From Maribacter luteus (lineage in GTDB: Bacteria > Bacteroidota > Bacteroidia > Flavobacteriales > Flavobacteriaceae), in contig NZ_WKJH01000004.1 in NCBI RefSeq assembly GCF_009674825.1, forward strand, positions 186,001 to 250,000: a stretch of 64,000 bases of DNA, written 5' to 3'. Numbering within the stretch: position 1 is the first letter of the stretch; every line of letters starts with the position of its first letter. The translations under genes were made by a program, and so were the position numbers. Below the pieces are notes generated by a model. That model saw only the letters and a list, made by a program, of their open reading frames with translations, was not told where the DNA came from and ran no database searches. Shown here piece after piece: positions 8,269 to 15,678 of this stretch.

Positions 8269-9174
8269 TTACGCTACACAGGAATTTCTTTTCAAGAGCA
8301 TATATTCCCCATTTTTCTTGAATTCCCTGATTGAAGTACCAACATAGCGCTTAAAGGTCTTGGACAGGTGACTAACATCGGTAAACCCCAAGTCATCCGC
8401 AATTTCGGTTAACGTATAATCAGAATTCAGCAATCTGATTTCCACTAATTTCAATTTTGCTTTGAGTATATATTCCCTCAGTGACATATGCACCTGCTTC
8501 CTAAAATACTCACTTACATAAGTGGGGGACATTAGAAAGGTCTTGGCCAAGTTTTCAACCTTTAAAAGTTCAGGCTTATCCAAATGCTCGTTGATATATG
8601 CCAATATTCGTGTAATTCGATCATCGGTATTGGCCTTGGGTAAATCAAAATAAGTACTTTTCTTAATGTTTCTGATCAATATCTCAAGAATACTGGTCAT
8701 AAGGCTAGTAATTAAATTAATGGATTCATCCCCATAATTCCTCGACTCCTGTAAAATCATCCCGATAAGGTTCTCCATATATTGCCTATCCATATCATTT
8801 TTTATAATATCACCGGGCAATTGGTTATAGTTGGACAAAATATAGGAAGCTTCTTTAAACCATTCATCCCTATCTATGGTGGATCTACCAACATTCTTAA
8901 AAAACGAATCGGTAAACTTTAGAAATACAAACTTAGTAGGCTTTTCTATTGTAAATGAATGGCACTTTAATGGAGGCAAAAGAAAAAAATCATTCTTTGC
9001 ATAAGTGTATTCATTATAGTTGATGCATTGGGTTCCCTTTCCTTCTTTGATGAAAACCAATTCGAAAAAACTATTCTTAACCGGACGTTGTTTCCAGTCA
9101 TTTAACTCAATTTCTTGTATATCAAAAGGTTTTTTTGCCTCAACAAACTCCATTTCTATCAATTTAATGGCCAA
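8269..9174 (-). CDS. AraC-family transcriptional regulator
   Basis: Residues 1-150 form a cupin-like sensory domain. Residues about 195-297 hold the double helix-turn-helix of the AraC family, with VENLAKTFLMSPTYVSEYFRK as the first HTH region and the signature TLTEIADDLGFTDVSHLSKTFKRYVG in the second. It is divergent from the nitroreductase gene at 9327, so control of that gene and its partner reductase is the simplest hypothesis. Effector unknown. Confidence 0.88.
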   Translation of the reverse strand: MAIKLIEMEFVEAKKPFDIQEIELNDWKQRPVKNSFFELVFIKEGKGTQCINYNEYTYAKNDFFLLPPLKCHSFTIEKPTKFVFLKFTDSFFKNVGRSTIDRDEWFKEASYILSNYNQLPGDIIKNDMDRQYMENLIGMILQESRNYGDESINLITSLMTSILEILIRNIKKSTYFDLPKANTDDRITRILAYINEHLDKPELLKVENLAKTFLMSPTYVSEYFRKQVHMSLREYILKAKLKLVEIRLLNSDYTLTEIADDLGFTDVSHLSKTFKRYVGTSIREFKKNGEYMLLKRNSCVA

Positions 9175-9278
9175 AATTAAGGTTAAAATCTCTAAAAGTT
9201 CTGTTAAATCACATCACAAACCTTTTAATGTACATAAGTAACCTCCATTTATACAATTTATGGGATGAGGGTGCTATT

Positions 9279-9286
9279 TATATTTG
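9279..9286 (+). promoter_or_regulatory. Bacteroidota -7 promoter element (TATATTTG)
   Basis: This matches the TAnnTTTG consensus, about 40 bp upstream of the nitroreductase start and inside the divergent AraC/nitroreductase gap. No convincing -33 TTG is seen, which fits an activator-dependent promoter. Confidence 0.45.
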
Positions 9287-9326
9287 CCCTATAATTAAAC
9301 AGTAATAAGCATAAATACTTTATTTA

Positions 9327-10001
9327 ATGAATACTCCAAACATTTCAAAAGAAGAAATACTGAACGCATTTCAATTTAGACATGCGACCAAAGAATTTGA
9401 CCCTACCAAAACCATTTCGGACGAGGATATGAGGTTTATCCTGGAAACCGCACATTTATCCCCAAGCTCATTTGGTTTTGAACCTTGGCATTTCATTGTG
9501 GTACAAGACAAGGAATTACGCGAATCGTTAAAGCCGGTGGCTTGGGGAGCCCCTTTAAAATTGGATACGGCGAGCCATTTTGTATTGGGATTGAGCATGA
9601 AAGCCCCTATGGTAAAACATGATTCTGATTACATTATGCACATGATGAAAGACGTAAAACAATTGCCCGAAGACGTTATTGAAATGTATTCCAAATTTTA
9701 TAGGGAATTTCAGGAGCGCGACTTCAATCTCGACAGTGATAAAAAGTTATTCGACTGGGCTTCAAAACAAACCTATATCTCCTTGGGTAATATGATGACC
9801 GCTGCCGCCTTAACAGGTATAGATAGTTGCCCCATCGAAGGTTTCCACCAAGAAAAGGCAGAAGCCCTATTGAAAGAGAAATTTGGTGTAGATACAGATA
9901 AGTACGGTTTGTCGTTCATGGTAGCTTTCGGTTATAGAAAAGCGAATCCAGAATTCGGAAAATCAAGAAGAAATTTTGAGGATATCGTTACTTGGAAGTA
10001 A
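9327..10001 (+). CDS. NAD(P)H-dependent nitroreductase-family flavoprotein
   Basis: The 224-residue protein carries nitroreductase-family features: an N-terminal FRHATKEFD segment with the FMN-phosphate Arg-His pair, LSPSSFGFEPWHFIVV (the conserved SPSS/PW flavin site) and a C-terminal GYRKA motif. Members (NfsB/YfkO-like) reduce nitro compounds, quinones and other electrophiles with NAD(P)H through bound FMN. An MDR reductase gene follows after 26 bp, probably co-transcribed, and an AraC regulator is divergent upstream. A second family member lies at 13136-13768. Confidence 0.88.
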   Translation: MNTPNISKEEILNAFQFRHATKEFDPTKTISDEDMRFILETAHLSPSSFGFEPWHFIVVQDKELRESLKPVAWGAPLKLDTASHFVLGLSMKAPMVKHDSDYIMHMMKDVKQLPEDVIEMYSKFYREFQERDFNLDSDKKLFDWASKQTYISLGNMMTAAALTGIDSCPIEGFHQEKAEALLKEKFGVDTDKYGLSFMVAFGYRKANPEFGKSRRNFEDIVTWK

Positions 10002-10027
10002 ACACATCCATCTAAAATAGAACTACC

Positions 10028-11035
10028 ATGAAAGCAATAGGATACAAAGAGAATCTTCCGATAGAAGATAGTAAATCGTTACAAGACGTGGAACTGGCCA
10101 TGCCAAAGGCCACGGGTCACGATATACTGGTCGAGATAAAGGCCATTTCGGTCAATCCGGCCGATTATAAGGTACGTGCCGGAATGCCCGTTGAAGGCGA
10201 CGACTGGAAAATTATTGGCTGGGATGCTACCGGAACCGTAAAGGAAGTAGGAGAGGACGTTAGCCTATTCAAGGTGGGGGACGAAGTTTGGTATGCTGGC
10301 GATTTTACACGGCAAGGAAGCTACGCACAGTTTCAAGTCGTCGATGAGCGCATTGTGGGCAAAAAACCGCTAAGCTTGTCTTATGCAGAAGCTGCGGCAC
10401 TGCCCCTGACTTCGCTTACGGCTTGGGAAATGTTGTTCGATAGATTGGAAGTGGCCAAAATCGATGCCAACAAATCCATTTTGGTCATTGGTGCAGCGGG
10501 CGGTGTGGGCTCCATTTTGGTACAATTGGCCAAAAAGCTGACAAAACTGAACATTATCGCTACCGCTTCACGTGAAGAGACCACGGCCTGGCTACAGGAA
10601 TTGGGTGCGGATACCGTAATCAACCACAGGAATAAATTAAGTGAAGAGTTTGAAAAATTCTCACTTCCCGCCCCGGAATACGTGGTAAGCTTAAATGCAA
10701 CGGAGCAACATGTTAACGAAATTGCCAAGCTGATCAAACCCCAAGGCAAATTCGGATTTATAGACGACCCCAAATCATTGAACGTGATGCCTTTTAAAGG
10801 GAAGGCGGTTTCTACACATATCGAGTTGATGTTTACACGTGCAATGTTCCAGACAGAGGATATGATCGAGCAGCACCACATTCTCGATAAAGTTTCCGAA
10901 TTGATTGACAACGGCACTATAAAAACCACTTTGGGAGAAAACTTCGGAACCATAAATGCCGAAAACCTTCGTAAGGCCCACGCGTTTTTGGAAACGGGAA
11001 AGGCAAAAGGAAAGATTGTTTTAGAGGGATTTTAA
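10028..11035 (+). CDS. MDR-family zinc-type alcohol dehydrogenase-like / quinone oxidoreductase
   Basis: A medium-chain dehydrogenase/reductase of 335 residues. The N-terminal GroES-like part contains ISVNPADYKVRAGM, and the nucleotide-binding part contains GAAGGVG (155-161), typical of NADPH-dependent quinone/enone reductases. I do not see the catalytic or structural zinc cysteine sets, so a zinc-free reductase is more likely than a true alcohol dehydrogenase. The family (TIGR02817-like) is common beside nitroreductases. It follows the nitroreductase gene at 26 bp and is ended by a hairpin shared with the convergent operon. Confidence 0.87.
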   Translation: MKAIGYKENLPIEDSKSLQDVELAMPKATGHDILVEIKAISVNPADYKVRAGMPVEGDDWKIIGWDATGTVKEVGEDVSLFKVGDEVWYAGDFTRQGSYAQFQVVDERIVGKKPLSLSYAEAAALPLTSLTAWEMLFDRLEVAKIDANKSILVIGAAGGVGSILVQLAKKLTKLNIIATASREETTAWLQELGADTVINHRNKLSEEFEKFSLPAPEYVVSLNATEQHVNEIAKLIKPQGKFGFIDDPKSLNVMPFKGKAVSTHIELMFTRAMFQTEDMIEQHHILDKVSELIDNGTIKTTLGENFGTINAENLRKAHAFLETGKAKGKIVLEGF

Positions 11036-11136
11036 CCCTGTTTACAAAAACGATGTTTAATTGGTGTTTGAAGAAAACGCCCCATTTTATGTGACATTTT
11101 TACATTTTATCAACACGCGAACAACCTAAAAACACA

Positions 11137-11170
11137 AGAGCTTGCAAACCTAATTAGGCAAGCAAGCTCT
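11137..11170. terminator. Bidirectional hairpin terminator between convergent operons
   Basis: AGAGCTTGC (11137-11145) pairs perfectly with GCAAGCTCT (11162-11170). The loop contains a second small palindrome CCTAATTAGG. It sits between the MDR gene and the end of the convergent DJ-1 gene, so it can serve both strands; the T runs are modest. Confidence 0.6.
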
Positions 11171-11194
11171 CTTCCCATAAACAACCAAAACTTC

Positions 11195-11872
11195 CTAATT
11201 CAAGGAAGCCAATAATTTTTCAGCAACCAATTCAGATGAAGCCGGATTCTGACCGGTAATCAAGTTACCATCTTGAATGGCATATGGCGCCCAATCATCG
11301 GTATTGGAATAAGAAGCTCCGTTTTCAATAAGCATATTTTCAAGTAAGAAGGGAACAACCTCGGACAATCCTACCGCTGATTCTTCTGAATTTGAAAATC
11401 CGGTTACTTTTTTCCCTTTTACCAATCGGGTACCATCTGCGTTTTTAACGTCTTTCAGTACCGCTGGGGCATGACATACAAAAGCAATCGGTTTTTCCTG
11501 ACTATTGAATTTCTCAATCAAGGCAATGGAATTTTTATTTTTGGTCAAATCCCACAATGGTCCATGTCCGCCTGGATAAAAGACAGCATCAAAATCATCT
11601 GGATCCATATCGGCCAAAACTTTTGTATTTGCTATTTTATCTTTGGCAACAGCGTCATTATTGAATCTGTCCGTAGCAGCGGTTGCGGCATCAGGAGCGT
11701 CGCTACTTGGGTCAATCGGGGCAGCACCACCTTTTGGGGTAGCAATCGTTATATCGGCACCTTTATCCAAAAGTTTGTAATATGGACTTGCGAATTCTTC
11801 AACCCAAAAGCCTGTTTTCTTTCCTGTATCCCCTAATTTATCATGGGATGTTAATACGAACAATATTTTCAT
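11195..11872 (-). CDS. DJ-1/PfpI family protein (type 1 glutamine amidotransferase-like, glyoxalase III-like)
   Basis: The 225-residue chain has the DJ-1/PfpI fold signatures: SHDKLGDTGKKTGFWVEEFA near the N-terminus (Glu25/Glu26), FYPGGHGPLWDL, and the nucleophile elbow FVCHAPAVL with Cys133-His134. This is the HchA-like large-insert subgroup, several of which convert methylglyoxal to lactate. It is the last gene of the TetR-nitroreductase-YqhD-DJ-1 run, with a 58-bp gap to the dehydrogenase gene, which supports a role against reactive aldehydes. Precise substrate is inferred. Confidence 0.87.
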   Translation of the reverse strand: MKILFVLTSHDKLGDTGKKTGFWVEEFASPYYKLLDKGADITIATPKGGAAPIDPSSDAPDAATAATDRFNNDAVAKDKIANTKVLADMDPDDFDAVFYPGGHGPLWDLTKNKNSIALIEKFNSQEKPIAFVCHAPAVLKDVKNADGTRLVKGKKVTGFSNSEESAVGLSEVVPFLLENMLIENGASYSNTDDWAPYAIQDGNLITGQNPASSELVAEKLLASLN

Positions 11873-11930
11873 TTCTTTTTCTTTTTTAATTTTTTTCCCA
11901 CCTATAATTCCACACGCAGATCGTGTGCTA

Positions 11931-13091
11931 TCAATAAGCCATTTTTACGATTTTTTCAACTTTATCCGGACTTAAGGATTGATGTTCCCCTAGGCCCAAC
12001 CAACCACGATTTGTAAAGCGTTCCGCTATTTTTTCGGCAGTTCCTTCATAATCCTTGGTATAATCAGAAAGTTTGGTGTCAATTCCCAATTCCTTGAAAA
12101 AGCCTTCCGTTTTTTCAATAGCGGCATAAGCCTTATCATCGATACTACCTTCGGAAATGTTCCATACCCTCTCGGCGTATTGTGCCAATTTTTCCTTTTT
12201 GTCCTCAAAATTGAATTTGTAATGGCTTGGTGCAATCACGGCCAACGTACGAGCATGGTCAATACCGAACAAAGCGGTAAGCTCATGTCCCATGGCATGT
12301 ATGGCCCAATCTGTGGGTACTCCTTTCTGAATCAATCCGTTTAAGGCCATTGTACAACTCCACATAAAGTTCGCAGCGGCATTATAATCTGCGGGATCCT
12401 TTAGGACTTTAGGCGCTACCTCAATCAAAGTTTGTAAAATGCTTTCGGCAAAACGATCCTGTAACAAAGCGCCAACAGGGTAGGTCATATATTGCTCCAA
12501 CACGTGCGTGAAAGCATCGGTAATACCATTTACCAATTGCCGTTCGGGAATGGAAGTGATGACTTTTGGGTCTAAAATGGAAAATTCCGGAAACAATCCT
12601 GGTCCGCCCATAGCCAATTTCTCTTTAGTCTCGGCTCGGGTAATCACCGCTCCTGAATTCATTTCCGAACCAGTTGCGGGCAAGGTCAATACCGTTCCAA
12701 AAGGCATCCCTTTTGCAGTTCTGATATTCTTGGTCAAAATTTCCCAAGGAGTATCCCCATCATAAACCGCGGCAGCGGAGAGAAACTTGGTGCCATCAAT
12801 TACAGATCCACCACCCACTGCCAAAAGGTAATTGATATTCTCCTCTTTAATCACCTTTAGTGCTTGCATTAAAACGGCATATTCCGGATTCGCCGGTATT
12901 CCTCCGAACTCAACGGTATCTATTTTAGCTAAAGCCGTTTTGACTTGGTCGTAAATACCGTTTTTCTTAATACTACCACCTCCGTAGAGCATTAAAACTT
13001 TGGCATTTGCAGGAATTTCTTCCTTAAGTTTTTCAATCGTATCCTTGCCAAAAATTATTTTGGTAGGGTTTTTAAAATCAAAATTATTCAT
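11931..13091 (-). CDS. yqhD: Iron-containing alcohol dehydrogenase, YqhD-like aldehyde reductase
   Basis: The length (386 aa) and motifs match YqhD. They are GGGSIKKNG (37-45), which in YqhD holds NADP, GGGSVIDGTK (93-102), and the metal ligands Asp192, His196, His265 and His279, which line up with YqhD Asp194/His198/His267/His281 after a two-residue shift. YqhD reduces short-chain and peroxidation-derived aldehydes with NADPH. The gene is third in the TetR operon. NADPH preference and aldehyde scavenging are family knowledge, not shown here. Confidence 0.9.
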   Translation of the reverse strand: MNNFDFKNPTKIIFGKDTIEKLKEEIPANAKVLMLYGGGSIKKNGIYDQVKTALAKIDTVEFGGIPANPEYAVLMQALKVIKEENINYLLAVGGGSVIDGTKFLSAAAVYDGDTPWEILTKNIRTAKGMPFGTVLTLPATGSEMNSGAVITRAETKEKLAMGGPGLFPEFSILDPKVITSIPERQLVNGITDAFTHVLEQYMTYPVGALLQDRFAESILQTLIEVAPKVLKDPADYNAAANFMWSCTMALNGLIQKGVPTDWAIHAMGHELTALFGIDHARTLAVIAPSHYKFNFEDKKEKLAQYAERVWNISEGSIDDKAYAAIEKTEGFFKELGIDTKLSDYTKDYEGTAEKIAERFTNRGWLGLGEHQSLSPDKVEKIVKMAY

Positions 13092-13135
13092 ATTCTTTTT
13101 CTTTTTTTCTGATTATATATTTGGCGACAAATTGA

Positions 13136-13768
13136 CTAATCAATAACGGTAACCAAATCTTCGGTAGGTTTTCTCACTTTTACAAGATTCACCAACCAAT
13201 CCTTGTCTTCTTCCCTATACCCTAATGGTAACAGGACTGCACTACGTAATCCTTTTTCACGTAGTCCTAGGATTTCATCAACCGCATTGGGGTCGAAGCC
13301 TTCGATTGGGGTGGCATCAACACCTTCAAAAGCTGCTGCGGCAATAGCTTGGGAAAAAGCGATATATGCTTGTTTTGCTGCATGGTTGAAATTTTCTTCC
13401 GCATCTTTTTGAGGATAAGAGCTTAAAAGCATCTGACGATAATTTTCCCATCCCTCATTTTTGAATCCACGAATTTCATTCGTTAAATCGAACATATAAT
13501 TAATGCGTTCCTCGGTGTAAGTATCCCAAGCCGCAAACACCAAAAGGTGTGAACAGTCGGTAATAACGGACTGGTTCCAAGCGACGGGTTTAATTTTTTC
13601 CTTAATTTCTTGATTGGTAACAACAAAAATCTCAAAAGGTTGCAAACCACTTGAAGTAGGGGCCAACCGAGCCGCTTCTAGAATGCGGTCTACCTTTTCT
13701 TGTGGTACTTTTTTACCGTTCATCGCTTTAGCGGCGTATCTCCAATTCAATTTATCTAATAATTCCAT
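13136..13768 (-). CDS. NAD(P)H-dependent nitroreductase-family flavoprotein (NfsB-like)
   Basis: The 210-residue chain shows the family landmarks NWRYAAKAMNGKKV, APTSSGLQPFEIFVV (flavin-contacting Ser/Gln/Pro) and a C-terminal PLGYREED. It differs clearly from the other nitroreductase at 9327-10001, so the two are not a recent duplication. It follows the TetR gene by 48 bp and precedes yqhD by 44 bp on the same strand, placing it in the putative electrophile-response operon. Confidence 0.88.
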   Translation of the reverse strand: MELLDKLNWRYAAKAMNGKKVPQEKVDRILEAARLAPTSSGLQPFEIFVVTNQEIKEKIKPVAWNQSVITDCSHLLVFAAWDTYTEERINYMFDLTNEIRGFKNEGWENYRQMLLSSYPQKDAEENFNHAAKQAYIAFSQAIAAAAFEGVDATPIEGFDPNAVDEILGLREKGLRSAVLLPLGYREEDKDWLVNLVKVRKPTEDLVTVID

Positions 13769-13816
13769 TCTTTAGTTTATTTATCGGGTTTATTCTATTT
13801 TTATAAGTTATCTGTA

Positions 13817-14398
13817 TCAGTCTAATTTAATACTGTCCCAAGCTGCCCTATAGGCTTCTTCTAAATCCATTTTATCTATGGCGCAAGCACCACGTTGTTG
13901 CATAATCATTAAAAATGACAATGGGTTTATGGCGTATGCATAGAGTAGATAGTCCGAAATGGGCTTTATTATTCCCTCTTTTTTTCCACGATCCCATAAT
14001 TCAAGTAGGGGCTGTAAATGTTTTATTCCCTCCTTACGGCTAGGTTCATCGATCATTGGTGTATTATCACATTGCGCCAAGAAAAGGGCTTCTTCACATT
14101 GTTTCAACTTAAAATCGGCGATACGTTTCCATATTATTTCAAACCCTGTGCTTACGGACATTTCTTCCGAATAGGTCGCAAAGGCATAATCGGTAAAAGC
14201 ACTTTTGACTTCCAAATAGGCTTTGTTCACCAAATCCTGTTTGTTTTCAAAATATAAATAGATCGTAGCAGGGGAGACCTTCGCCATTTTTGCGATTTTG
14301 GACATGGGCGTTGCATGGAACCCATTGTTGTTCACCAAATTAATGGTTGCCCTGATCAAGGCATTACGTTTGTCTATGCTTTTTTGAAGTTTAGCCAT
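13817..14398 (-). CDS. TetR/AcrR-family transcriptional repressor
   Basis: The N-terminal 50 residues are a TetR HTH: INLVNNNGFHATPMSKIAKM then AKVSPATIYLYFENKQDLVNKAY, with the YxYFxxK recognition helix signature. The rest is an all-helical ligand domain of unknown ligand. A perfect palindrome overlaps its predicted promoter, and the three downstream genes (nitroreductase, yqhD, DJ-1) follow with small gaps, so an autorepressed operon relieved by an electrophilic signal is likely. Confidence 0.9.
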   Translation of the reverse strand: MAKLQKSIDKRNALIRATINLVNNNGFHATPMSKIAKMAKVSPATIYLYFENKQDLVNKAYLEVKSAFTDYAFATYSEEMSVSTGFEIIWKRIADFKLKQCEEALFLAQCDNTPMIDEPSRKEGIKHLQPLLELWDRGKKEGIIKPISDYLLYAYAINPLSFLMIMQQRGACAIDKMDLEEAYRAAWDSIKLD

Positions 14399-14415
14399 CT
14401 TTTTGATTTACCCTA

Positions 14416-14442
14416 CAAATGTATAAAAAATGAACGTTCATT
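14416..14442 (-). promoter_or_regulatory. TetR operon promoter with palindromic operator
   Basis: A perfect 14-bp palindrome AATGAACGTTCATT (14429-14442) lies 31 bp upstream of the TetR start codon. Read on the minus strand, TACATTTG (14423-14416) matches the Bacteroidota -7 consensus TAnnTTTG. The palindrome sits in the spacer just upstream of it, so a bound dimer would block RNA polymerase. The AATGAAC/GTTCATT shape is a common TetR-family site. Confidence 0.65.
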
Positions 14443-14612
14443 CTTTTTTTTAACAAAGATTTACAAATCCTTCTAATTAAAACATTTTAAAAAAGTAAAT
14501 ATGTTCTTTACTCAATTGAATATTAACCCTTTATCAAATTTTACATAAAAATTCAATGGACATTGTTCATAAATTGATGACGGAAAGCTTAAACCAAAAG
14601 GACCAAACCTAT

Positions 14613-14620
14613 TACTTTTG
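14613..14620 (+). promoter_or_regulatory. Bacteroidota -7 promoter element (TACTTTTG)
   Basis: TACTTTTG fits TAnnTTTG and lies 15 bp upstream of the ATG at 14636. This argues that translation begins at that ATG rather than at an in-frame TTG at 14618, which would overlap the promoter element. Confidence 0.5.
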
Positions 14621-14635
14621 CGGCCTTTAATAATC

Positions 14636-14986
14636 ATGGAGAAACTCAAGATAGGTGACAAACTATATAATACCAGACAGGACGGATTTTCCGATTTTGT
14701 CCGTTATACCTTTTCTGAAGTTGTAGCACTTACAAAGACCTTGGCTGTGTTAAGAAATGGGGTAAAACTCATTAATCAGCCCAAAGAATCATATATAACA
14801 GAGGATGTTGGTTATTCAGTTAACCGTAAGAAAGGGGTGCATTGGCACTTGGTCTCCATTGAAGCAATACGAAATGCCCAGGTGGAAAATGAAAAAATAG
14901 CAGCCCATGATTGGTTCGAAAACAAAGAATTTTCACTAGAAGAAAAGGTATGGGTCTACAAGCATTTCAAGAAAAGAAACTCCTAG
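14636..14986 (+). CDS. Conserved hypothetical protein, 116 aa
   Basis: A small soluble, mixed-charge protein starting MEKLKIGDKLYN and ending KVWVYKHFKKRNS. I do not recognise a named domain. The N-terminal half looks like a small beta-barrel (GDKLYNTRQDG..., VVALTKTLAVLRNGVKL), the C-terminal part helical. No signal peptide. A candidate promoter immediately upstream and a coding-like codon pattern support it as a real gene. It stands alone between the TetR operon and the metal-binding lipoprotein. Confidence 0.7.
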   Translation: MEKLKIGDKLYNTRQDGFSDFVRYTFSEVVALTKTLAVLRNGVKLINQPKESYITEDVGYSVNRKKGVHWHLVSIEAIRNAQVENEKIAAHDWFENKEFSLEEKVWVYKHFKKRNS

Positions 14987-15206
14987 AATTGGTTTAAACC
15001 CTATCGGAATTATTACTGGCCTTTGTTTTAATTAATTGATAGAAAACTAGAAAACTTTCAAAGCTGAAAATGGGTATGTATTTTGGGTGTTTCAATTATA
15101 TAATGAATGATTTCCATTACGTTTATATAATCAATTATCACATTCACTTTTCACCTTCACAGAAGTAATTCCCGTTCTTATGAACTTTTCCGGTCATAGG
15201 GTCACC

Positions 15207-15428
15207 TTACTTCAATTCCTGTAAGTCCATTTTACAAACCGGACAGGTTCCTGGTTCATCGAATGTTTTACCATCCTCACAATCCATCGGACATTGATAG
15301 GCCGTCGAAGCATGAAGTTCTTCATGGGTTTCTGACTTAGGTTCGGCTTTTTTGTCCTTGCACGAGGTAAGTACCATCATGGTGAATGCCATTAATATAA
15401 GTGATAAGGCGGTTGACTTGATTTTCAT
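15207..15428 (-). CDS. Heavy-metal-binding-domain lipoprotein
   Basis: The 73-residue protein begins with a lipoprotein signal ending LTSC. The mature part ends in a metal-binding motif of the type found in CusB/CopA-associated HMBD domains: YQCPMDCEDGKTF followed by PGTCPVCKMDL, giving paired Cys and Met ligands suited to copper, silver or another soft metal. It should be exported and membrane-anchored. It may act as a metallochaperone or buffer, but no efflux genes lie beside it. A 12-mer in its leader recurs in the TonB receptor remnant promoter (see findings). Confidence 0.85.
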   Translation of the reverse strand: MKIKSTALSLILMAFTMMVLTSCKDKKAEPKSETHEELHASTAYQCPMDCEDGKTFDEPGTCPVCKMDLQELK

Positions 15429-15678
15429 GGTATTTGTTTTTTAGGATATGTGTTCATAAGTGGAACATCTTTTGTATTGGTCCCAAATATATTAAAATAT
15501 AAACTAGATATAATTCAATCTAATTAAAGAAGAAAAACATATATCACGAAGGGAAAATGAATCGGCAAGCATAAACCTTATCCGATGTTTTACCTTTTGT
15601 AGGAAAAATCAAAACTTAAAACGAAAAGTATGTGATAATTAATATTTTAACAATATTTTAGTAAGATTATCTATCCAA

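Noticed and set aside
11195-11872. Calling the DJ-1 protein a protease or a proven glyoxalase III
   Set aside because: The Cys-His elbow supports the superfamily, but substrate cannot be read from sequence.
15144-15197. 17-codon minus-strand frame (MTGKVHKNGNYFCEGEK) directly after the heavy-metal lipoprotein
   Set aside because: Metal-domain-like feel, but too short, and the upstream gene already ends like its family.
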